NCBI GenBank assembly: GCA_002717655.1
Contig: PBAY01000051.1
Location: 62,001 to 126,000 of the forward strand
Source: Phycisphaerae bacterium
Lineage (GTDB): Bacteria; Planctomycetota; Phycisphaerae; Phycisphaerales; SM1A02
Length of the DNA: 64,000 nucleotides
Reading direction: 5' to 3'
Shown here: piece after piece, positions 46,739-53,085 of the stretch
Position numbering within the stretch: position 1 is the first letter of the stretch
Layout of the letters: each line of letters opens with the position of its first letter
Made by a program: the position numbers and the translations under genes
The notes under the pieces: model-generated
Database searches by the model: none
What the model saw: the letters and a program-made list of their open reading frames with translations, nothing else
What the model was told of the DNA's origin: nothing

Positions 46739-47510
46739 GATCCAACCGGACTGGAATACATTTCATGCCCAGACGCTGGGCATAGAACGAAGCGACATCG
46801 CCGGGGCTGGGCAAAGGATCGCTCAACGGGATCCCCTCCAGCACTCGAGGAACCAGAAGCGGAAGCGCCTGTTCATGTTCAGCATCCAAGGACGTCACGA
46901 CATCTTCCGTGAAGACATCCTGCTCATCCCAATGCCGCCAGACCTGAATCGGTGACTGCCACAATTCAAGAATCCCCGGCAGTTCAAGACTTCGCAGTTG
47001 ATCGAAATCAACTTCGGACCACCAGGCAATGGGCGCTCCTGGCATGACGGTTGTTCCAGCTGCAACAACCGCGCTGGCCCCCAGCGGTTCCAGCAATGGA
47101 ACCGAAGGCATCAATGAAGGTGCCCCGGCTTCAGCGACCAGAACAGGTGTAAACCGATCAATGACATCCGTCAGCGCCGACTCTGCTGATTGAATCGTCT
47201 CCAGAACTGAAGAGGGAAGATCAGGACCCCAGCATTCATCCAGTTCAATGCTGGCCTGATCGACAAGCAATTCGCCGCGGTCCCAGCCCAGCAAACGCTG
47301 GGATGCCTCGACCTGTTCCAACTCGGCCATGGCGAAGGTGATCCCCTGAAGCGTGATCATGGGGGCAACGGAAGCCCGCCACTGGTGCCCCTCCACTGTG
47401 TCTGGGAGCACCGTGGAAGCCTTGGCAAAATCCATCCACTTGCCGAGCAAAGCGGCCCAGGACAGATTTCCGGGTTGGAGTGATTCGGTCATGAATACGG
47501 ATTGTGCCAT
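46728..47510 (-). CDS. Conserved-looking protein of unknown function
   Basis: A 260-residue, acidic, cytoplasmic-looking product without signal peptide or membrane segment. I do not recognise a domain. Visible are a helical N-terminal part (WAALLGKWMDFAKAS), a beta-alpha segment (ASVAPMITLQGITFAMAELEQVEA), a Ser/Leu/Glu-rich helix (SVLETIQSAESALTDVIDR) and a C-terminal hydrophobic stretch with many prolines (ALPLLVPRVLEGIPLSDPLPS). It is divergent from ftsK, with 86 bases between them, and convergent with the MBL gene. Confidence 0.65.
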   Translation of the reverse strand: MAQSVFMTESLQPGNLSWAALLGKWMDFAKASTVLPDTVEGHQWRASVAPMITLQGITFAMAELEQVEASQRLLGWDRGELLVDQASIELDECWGPDLPSSVLETIQSAESALTDVIDRFTPVLVAEAGAPSLMPSVPLLEPLGASAVVAAGTTVMPGAPIAWWSEVDFDQLRSLELPGILELWQSPIQVWRHWDEQDVFTEDVVTSLDAEHEQALPLLVPRVLEGIPLSDPLPSPGDVASFYAQRLGMKCIPVRLDLSP

Positions 47511-47596
47511 CCAAACCGCCTTCAGTGGGGCCTTGAGGCCGGCTGGACCTCGTTTCCTGTGTCATCAGGGGGGTTTCTGCCGATAGAGGGAGACTT

Positions 47597-50146
47597 ATGG
47601 CACGACGAAAAACAACGACCAAGACCAAATCCGCCGCTCAGGCGAAATCCTGCGAAACCCCCCTGCCCCAGGCCATTCAATGGTGCCTCTGGGTCATGAG
47701 CGGAGGGCTTTGGCTCTTCATCACGACTGCGTTGGTGAGCTTCGATGCCGCTGACTGGCCTTCACATCTGGTCGCCGTCCACAACAGTGATGTTTCAAAT
47801 CTCTGCGGAGCGACCGGAGCATGGTTTGCCTATTGGGCCTACCGACTGCTTGGCCTCAGTGTCTGGGTTGCCGTCATCGGTGCAGGAATCTGGTTCGTCA
47901 TGCGAGCCAGTGGTCGACGCCCCTCACATCCTGGGCTTCGACTTGCCGGCCTGTTTGTCGTAGCCATTGCACTTTCTGGACTGCATGCCTTGATCTTCCC
48001 CAACTGGGGTCTGATTGCCGGTGCGCCTGCTGGCCTGCTGGCTCATGCAGCGACCAACGGACTGGTGCCGTTGTTCTCCACGTTTGGCTCGATGTTGATC
48101 CTGCTTGCCGTGATGCTCATTGGCGCCATCATTGCAGCAGATGAGTTCGTTCTCGGTCTACCACGACGAATCGTGGAACTCTGCGGTACGGAGAATCGTG
48201 CCCGCCAAAGCAGAAAGTCGGGAATGCTGTCTTCACTCTGGTCACGTCCAGAACGAAGTCAGCCGGCGACCGCAGGTGGACCCGCTGTCCTTGAGCCTGA
48301 TGAAGAAGTACTCGATGGAGAGTACGACGATGATGACTATGAAGACGAAGATGAAGGCTATGAGGACGAGTATGAATATGTAGACGGTGAAGAAGAAGAC
48401 GAAGAAGAATACGAAGATGATGAGGAAGAGGAAGAAGACGAAGAGTACGACGAAGATGAATATGAAGAAGAGGAACAGCCAAAGCTGAGCATGTCACAGC
48501 TTCGGGACAAGATTGCCAAACTTCCACTCCGAATGGCCAACCGCAAGACGCAGCTGGCGACTGACCAGGATATTCAGCGTGAAGATTACGAAGGCTACAC
48601 CTTCCCTTCCGTCGAACTTCTCACGGAACCAGAAGACGACTTCTCCAAACAAGCCGAAGCAACGGTGCGTCGCCAGGCGGAATCCCTTGTCAAATCACTT
48701 GATGTCTATGGCATCGAGGGATCGGTTGTCGGCATTGATTCCGGACCTACCGTCACGCTGTTCTCCGTTGAACTCGAACCAGGAACAAAGGTCTCGAAAC
48801 TCAACGCCATCTCACGCGATCTGGCACGAAGTCTCCGCGCACAGAACATCCGCATCGTTCCGACGATGGCTGGCAAGACTGCCGTAGGCATCGAAGTTCC
48901 CAATGAAAAGCGGGAAAAAGTGCGTATGCGTGAATTGATCTCCAGTGGTGCAGCCGAAGGCATGGTGCTGCCCATGTTCCTGGGCAAGGACTCCAGTGGC
49001 GAGCCTCTTGTTGCAGACCTCACCAGAATGCCTCATGTCCTGATTGCCGGAACCACCGGCTCCGGCAAGAGCGTGTGCATCAACACGGTGATCATGTCAT
49101 GGCTTTTCATGAAGCGGCCTGATGAACTCAAGATGATTCTGGTCGATCCCAAGATGGTCGAACTGAGTCAGTTCGGTGAAATACCTCATCTGGCCTGCCC
49201 CGTCATCACCGAAACAGGCAAAGCTGCGGCTTCACTGCAATGGGCCGTGAACAAGATGGAAGAGCGATACGAACTCCTGCGTGAAGCTGGTGTACGGGAT
49301 CTGCCTTCGTACAACAACATCCCCTGGGAGGAGAAGAAGGAGATCTTCAACCCTGCCACGGAAATGGATGAAGCCAAGATCCCGAGAAAGCTTCCGTACA
49401 TCGTCTTCGTGATCGATGAACTTGCGGATCTCATGATGTCGGCCAAGGAAGTCGAACAGCACATCGTTCGAATCGCACAGAAGGCTCGTGCAGTGGGTAT
49501 CCATCTCATTCTTGCAACTCAACGGCCACAGGCAAACGTCGTCACCGGCCTGATCAAGTCGAACATGCCATGTCGCATGTCCTTCAAGGTGGCCAGCGGC
49601 ATGGACAGCCGCATCGTTCTGGATACGAAAGGCGCCGAACTTCTTCTGGGCCATGGCGACATGATGATGGTCACACCTCAGAATGCGGAACCATGTCGCG
49701 TACAGGGCACACTCGTTGATGATGCCGAAACACGCAAAGTGGTCCGCTTCCTCAAGGATGTCGCTGGCCCGACGTTTGAACGAAGTCTGATTCAGGTCAG
49801 GCCCGAAGGTGCTGCTGGCGGACAGGATCCGAAGGAACGTGATCCTCTGTTCGATGAGGCTGTTCGGATCATCATTGAATCCGGTCGAGGGTCCGTGTCG
49901 CTCGTCCAACGTCGACTGTCGATTGGCTACAGCCGGGCTTCAAGACTGGTGGATCAGATGGGCATGGCCGGGATTCTGGGCGAACACAAGGGATCAAAGG
50001 CCCGCGAAGTCCTCATTTCCATGGATGACTGGGAGCGGATGCAGGCCATGGAGTCAGGAGACAGCCAGGAACTGGTATACGACGACGATCCTGACGGCCT
50101 TGACGGACCCGTTCCGGATGAGGATGACGGCGATTACCTCCGATGA
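47597..50146 (+). CDS. ftsK: DNA translocase FtsK/SpoIIIE
   Basis: FtsK pumps chromosomal DNA at the division septum. The 849-residue product has four N-terminal membrane helices (about 32-55, 85-105, 110-130 and 155-185). A low-complexity linker of Asp, Glu and Tyr follows (about 232-292), then the alpha/beta ATPase motor (about 330-740). The Walker A motif is VLIAGTTGSGKSVC, Walker B is YIVFVIDELADLMM, and LATQRPQANVVTGLIKSN is typical. The C-terminal gamma winged helix recognises DNA (GRGSVSLVQRRLSIGYSRASRLVDQMGMAGIL). GAGGGAGA precedes the ATG. The linker is much more acidic and tyrosine-rich than the usual FtsK linker. Confidence 0.96.
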   Translation: MARRKTTTKTKSAAQAKSCETPLPQAIQWCLWVMSGGLWLFITTALVSFDAADWPSHLVAVHNSDVSNLCGATGAWFAYWAYRLLGLSVWVAVIGAGIWFVMRASGRRPSHPGLRLAGLFVVAIALSGLHALIFPNWGLIAGAPAGLLAHAATNGLVPLFSTFGSMLILLAVMLIGAIIAADEFVLGLPRRIVELCGTENRARQSRKSGMLSSLWSRPERSQPATAGGPAVLEPDEEVLDGEYDDDDYEDEDEGYEDEYEYVDGEEEDEEEYEDDEEEEEDEEYDEDEYEEEEQPKLSMSQLRDKIAKLPLRMANRKTQLATDQDIQREDYEGYTFPSVELLTEPEDDFSKQAEATVRRQAESLVKSLDVYGIEGSVVGIDSGPTVTLFSVELEPGTKVSKLNAISRDLARSLRAQNIRIVPTMAGKTAVGIEVPNEKREKVRMRELISSGAAEGMVLPMFLGKDSSGEPLVADLTRMPHVLIAGTTGSGKSVCINTVIMSWLFMKRPDELKMILVDPKMVELSQFGEIPHLACPVITETGKAAASLQWAVNKMEERYELLREAGVRDLPSYNNIPWEEKKEIFNPATEMDEAKIPRKLPYIVFVIDELADLMMSAKEVEQHIVRIAQKARAVGIHLILATQRPQANVVTGLIKSNMPCRMSFKVASGMDSRIVLDTKGAELLLGHGDMMMVTPQNAEPCRVQGTLVDDAETRKVVRFLKDVAGPTFERSLIQVRPEGAAGGQDPKERDPLFDEAVRIIIESGRGSVSLVQRRLSIGYSRASRLVDQMGMAGILGEHKGSKAREVLISMDDWERMQAMESGDSQELVYDDDPDGLDGPVPDEDDGDYLR

Positions 50147-50205
50147 TTCCGTTCATGAGGTTGGAATCCAGGCCCCTGATCTGGAATTTCTGGCCGCATC
50201 GCGCC

Positions 50206-50211
50206 TAGACT
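50206..50211 (+). promoter_or_regulatory. Possible -10 element (TAGACT) for the leader or small RNA
   Basis: TAGACT about 60 bases after the ftsK stop would place a transcript start near 50218, giving a roughly 330-base RNA up to the terminator at 50545. TAGACT also lies before nadD. No -35 box was identified. Confidence 0.3.
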
Positions 50212-50263
50212 GGCGATAGATTGAAGTATTACGGGGCTTTGCTCCTGTTGCTGATTGAGTCCT

Positions 50264-50416
50264 ATGGCCAGTGGCAGACCCGTAACGACCGTGGGCAGCA
50301 TGCTCGCGGGCGATGTGCCCTCTGGGACGCCGGAGGTGTCAAGAACCCGGCGGCTGGTCATCACTACCGGTGACGGCTGGGAAGGCTGGACTCATGAAAG
50401 GAGGTGGTCTAGATGA
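50264..50416 (+). CDS. Putative 50-residue small protein, doubtful
   Basis: An ATG-started frame of 50 codons lies in the region after ftsK. The product is basic, with Arg-rich ends (SRTRRLVITTG, HERRWSR). It has no recognisable family, no strong ribosome-binding site, and codon choices (AGG AGG, AGA, CGG CGG) unlike the neighbouring genes, so it may not be translated. Its stop overlaps the ATG of the next micro-ORF (ATGA), and its last codons contain the AAAGGAGGTG that would serve that micro-ORF. It may equally be part of a non-coding structured RNA. Confidence 0.3.
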   Translation: MASGRPVTTVGSMLAGDVPSGTPEVSRTRRLVITTGDGWEGWTHERRWSR

Positions 50417-50454
50417 TTAATGAATGTGACTGTATGAGAGGGTCGCACTGCTAA
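50413..50454 (+). CDS. Putative 13-residue cysteine-rich leader peptide
   Basis: The micro-ORF reads MINECDCMRGSHC followed by TAA, with three Cys codons in 13. Upstream lies GAAAGGAGGTG, almost the full complement of the 16S rRNA 3' end, at 8 bases from the ATG. Part of the ORF lies within the left arm of a hairpin (GAGGGTCGCAC...GTGCGATCCCTC), and a strong terminator begins 54 bases later. This is the layout of a leader peptide in a transcription attenuator, but the downstream gene is a carboxyltransferase with no obvious cysteine link. It might instead be chance. Confidence 0.4.
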   Translation: MINECDCMRGSHC

Positions 50455-50497
50455 CCCGTGCGATTGACGGGTTGCACGGGCGTGCGATCCCTCAGCA

Positions 50498-50545
50498 GAA
50501 AAAACCCCCGACGGACGGCATTTCGATGTCGTCCGTCGGTTTTTG
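50498..50545 (+). terminator. Strong rho-independent terminator before the carboxyltransferase gene
   Basis: A 13-base stem (left arm 50508-50520 CCGACGGACGGCA, right arm 50527-50539 TGTCGTCCGTCGG, one G-U pair) with a six-base loop is followed by TTTTT and preceded by a run of A. It is a textbook intrinsic terminator. It may end the ftsK transcript, about 360 bases from its stop, or the leader/small RNA, or act as an attenuator for the gene starting 61 bases downstream. Confidence 0.93.
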
Positions 50546-50605
50546 TATCCCAAACATGAAATTCAAAGTGACGCCGATGAGCCTTTGCTCCGCTATTCTG
50601 CACCC

Positions 50606-52237
50606 ATGCCCGAAACGCCACTTCAGACCGCGACTACGGAATTCATCGCTCAAGCTTCACAGATCCGCGAAGGCGGTGGCAGCAAAGGCGTTGAACGTCA
50701 ACATCGACATGGGCGGTTGACCGCCCGAGAACGAATTGAAATGCTAGCGGACGAGGGCCACCCCGCTTTTGAATGTGGGCTTTTCTCGGCCTGGAACATG
50801 TATCAGGAATATGGCGGGGCGCCTGCCGCAGGCGTCATCACCACCATTGCATCCGTTGGTGGAAAGCTGTGCATGATCGTAGCCAATGATGCCACGGTGA
50901 AAGCCGGCGCCTTCTTCCCGATGACCTGCAAGAAGATCATTCGGGCTCAGGAAATTGCACAGCGAGCGAGACTTCCTCTTCTTTATCTTGTTGATTCAGC
51001 CGGCGTCTTCCTGCCGCTTCAGGAAGATGTCTTTCCTGATACGGATGACTTTGGAAGAATCTTCCGGAACAATGCCGTGATCTCGGCTGATGGGATCCCG
51101 CAGATGGCGGCCATCATGGGCAACTGCGTCGCGGGCGGCGGCTACCTCCCGGTGCTGTGCGACACCCTGCTCATGACGGAGGGCAGCGGCCTGTATCTGG
51201 CAGGACCTGCACTCGTCAAGGCGGCAATCGGTCAGGAAGTAAGCACTGAAGATCTCGGTGGTGCTGAAATGCATGCGAGCGTTTCCGGAACCATCGACTT
51301 CCATGAGCCGGATGATGAATCCTGTCTGAAGAGACTTCGCTCACTCGTACAGGCCGACATGGCGGTTGCACCAGCTCAGACTCCGCCGTTTGAATCAATG
51401 GCTCCAGCTCGAGCACCTGAAGATATCTATGGCATCTTCACAGACAAGCCCGGCAGTCAATATGACGTCAAGGAACTTCTTGAATGTGTCGTCGATCGGG
51501 ATTCATTCAATGAGTACAAGTCGGACTACGGCGCCTCGATCGTCTGTGGCTATGCAAGAATTGATGGTTGGCCATGCGGAATCGTCGCCAACCAGCATCA
51601 GTTGACGCAACGAAAGATGCCCGGCGGCAAGGCTGGACCATCAACCGCTACGAACATGCCTGCGGTCATCTACACGGACTCCGCCGACAAGTCTGCTCGA
51701 TTCATCATGGATTGCAACCAGAAGCGGATACCACTGGTCTTCGTTCATGACACAACCGGCTTCATGGTCGGTCGAGACAGTGAACAGGCCGGGATCATCC
51801 GCAGCGGTGCCAAGATGGTCAACGCCATGAGCAACAGTATCGTTCCGAAGATCTCACTGATCACCGGGGGCAGTTATGGAGCCGGCAATTATGCGATGTG
51901 CGGGAGAGCCTTCGACCCATTCCTGACACTTGCCTGGCCGGGATCGCGGTGCGCGGTCATGGGCGCTCAATCCGCAGCCAACACACTTCTTCAGATCGAT
52001 CTTGCTGCTCGAAAGAGAAGAGGCGAAGAACCGAATGAAGAAGAACGACAGCAACTGCTGGATGCCATCACCAACTCATACACCGACCAGCAGGACATTC
52101 TGTATGGCGCGGCAAGGGGCTGGCTTGATCGCATGATCGAACCTGACAAGACGAGGGATGAACTTGCTTTGGCGCTTCGGATCGCATCCACCTTTCCAAC
52201 TGATGCACCCTTCAAGACCGGTGTACTTCAGACCTGA
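50606..52237 (+). CDS. Acyl-CoA carboxylase carboxyltransferase subunit (beta, MccB/PccB-type)
   Basis: The roughly 543-residue subunit moves carboxyl from carboxybiotin to an acyl-CoA (methylcrotonyl-, geranyl-, propionyl- or acetyl-CoA). The start is the ATG at 50606 (MPETPLQT); the open frame extends back to 50543 without similarity. N-terminal motifs are GGGSKGVERQHRHGRLTARERI, VANDATVKAGAFFPMTCKKIIRAQEIA, LLYLVDSAGVFLPLQ and MGNCVAGGGYLPVLCD. The C-terminal half has IPLVFVHDTTGFMVG and ITGGSYGAGNYAMCGRAFDPFL. The overall layout, including QEVFPD-like DVFPDTDDFGRIFRN, matches methylcrotonyl-CoA-type subunits best. The biotin subunit is not in this window. TATTCT at 50594-50599 could be a -10 box giving an almost leaderless message. 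An SDR follows 17 bases on. Confidence 0.9.
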   Translation: MPETPLQTATTEFIAQASQIREGGGSKGVERQHRHGRLTARERIEMLADEGHPAFECGLFSAWNMYQEYGGAPAAGVITTIASVGGKLCMIVANDATVKAGAFFPMTCKKIIRAQEIAQRARLPLLYLVDSAGVFLPLQEDVFPDTDDFGRIFRNNAVISADGIPQMAAIMGNCVAGGGYLPVLCDTLLMTEGSGLYLAGPALVKAAIGQEVSTEDLGGAEMHASVSGTIDFHEPDDESCLKRLRSLVQADMAVAPAQTPPFESMAPARAPEDIYGIFTDKPGSQYDVKELLECVVDRDSFNEYKSDYGASIVCGYARIDGWPCGIVANQHQLTQRKMPGGKAGPSTATNMPAVIYTDSADKSARFIMDCNQKRIPLVFVHDTTGFMVGRDSEQAGIIRSGAKMVNAMSNSIVPKISLITGGSYGAGNYAMCGRAFDPFLTLAWPGSRCAVMGAQSAANTLLQIDLAARKRRGEEPNEEERQQLLDAITNSYTDQQDILYGAARGWLDRMIEPDKTRDELALALRIASTFPTDAPFKTGVLQT

Positions 52238-52254
52238 TCCACGAGATCCCCACC

Positions 52255-53079
52255 ATGGCCATTGATCTGCAAGGCAAAAGCATCATCATCACCGGTGGTG
52301 GAAGTGGAATCGGCGCGGCAACCGCCATCGCAGCTGCGAAAGCAGGCATGTCGGTCTGCGTCGCTGGTCGAAGAGAATCGCAACTGGAAGAAGTCGTGAA
52401 GACCATCAAGCAGGATGGCGGTGTTGCGATCGCAGTCCCCTGCGATGTAACCGAAGCAGACAGTGAATCTCGACTTCTCGATGCAGCCGAATCGGAACTT
52501 GGTCCTGCCTGGGCGGTATTCGCCAATGCTGGAAGAGGCCTTGATCGCACGGTGCATGAAACCAACCAGCAGGAGATGCTGGATATCTTCGAAGTCAATT
52601 TCTTCGCCACTCATCTTCTCATGGCCGAGGCTGCTCGCCGCATGATTGCCCGTTCAAGCGGTGGACACCTGCTGGCCTGCGCCTCATGTCTTTCCCGCTT
52701 CAGCATCCCGAATCATGCGGCATATTCGGCAACCAAAGCGTCACAGGACATCCTCTGCCAATCCATGCGTCTTGAATTGAAACATCATGGCATTCATGTT
52801 TCAAGCGTCCATCCCATTACGACTCGTACTGAATTCTTCGAGAAATCAGCCGAATACAGCGGGAATTCAGAACATCGCGTTCTGGAGGAAACCCCTTCGA
52901 TCTTCGTACAGACGTCAGAACGAGTTGCCGACGCGATCATCCGCTGCCTGCGAAGGCCACGGGCTGAAGTCTGGACCAGTCAGATCGTTCGAATGACGGC
53001 GATTGCTCGCAATCTTTTCCCACGAATTCTTGATCGACGTCTTCGGTCAATGGTGAAGGAAACGTCTCAGCGTCGCTGA
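52255..53079 (+). CDS. Short-chain dehydrogenase/reductase
   Basis: A 274-residue classical SDR oxidoreductase. Motifs are the cofactor site TGGGSGIGAATAIAAAKAG, the NAG-type motif FANAGRG, the catalytic Tyr and Lys in YSATKASQDIL with the Ser in ACASCLSRFS, and a C-terminal substrate loop. The preference for NADH or NADPH is not clear, and the substrate is unknown. The gene begins 17 bases after the carboxyltransferase stop and is probably in the same operon, so it may reduce an acyl-CoA-derived or branched-chain intermediate; this is inferred only from position. It is convergent with the TPR/metallopeptidase gene. Confidence 0.9.
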   Translation: MAIDLQGKSIIITGGGSGIGAATAIAAAKAGMSVCVAGRRESQLEEVVKTIKQDGGVAIAVPCDVTEADSESRLLDAAESELGPAWAVFANAGRGLDRTVHETNQQEMLDIFEVNFFATHLLMAEAARRMIARSSGGHLLACASCLSRFSIPNHAAYSATKASQDILCQSMRLELKHHGIHVSSVHPITTRTEFFEKSAEYSGNSEHRVLEETPSIFVQTSERVADAIIRCLRRPRAEVWTSQIVRMTAIARNLFPRILDRRLRSMVKETSQRR

Positions 53080-53085
53080 CGCTGA

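Larger units (their letters stand above)
50147..50605. other. Unexplained structured leader or small-RNA region
   Basis: These 459 bases hold no classical gene but end in a strong terminator and have several stems: CGCCGG...CCGGCG near 50320-50350, GGGCA(G)CAT...ATGTGCCC near 50290-50320, AACCCGT...ACGGGTT at 50453-50472, and an outer stem GAGGGTCGCAC...GTGCGATCCCTC. A possible -10 TAGACT is at 50206-50211. They also contain two tiny overlapping ORFs, one with a near-perfect ribosome-binding site. See the separate entries. Confidence 0.5.

Noticed and set aside
50230-50420. Possible cobalamin riboswitch (GGGAAGGC and CCAGTGG-like pieces)
   Set aside because: Two short pieces resemble the class, but the full conserved core with GCCACTG and the correct order of loops could not be found. 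The downstream gene is not a B12 transport or synthesis gene. An Infernal search would settle it.
50147-50605. tmRNA, RNase P RNA or SRP RNA in the gap after ftsK
   Set aside because: Conserved segments of each (tRNA-like acceptor with TTCGAC, the P4 motif GAGGAAAGTCC, the SRP GGAA...GGAG loop) were not found.
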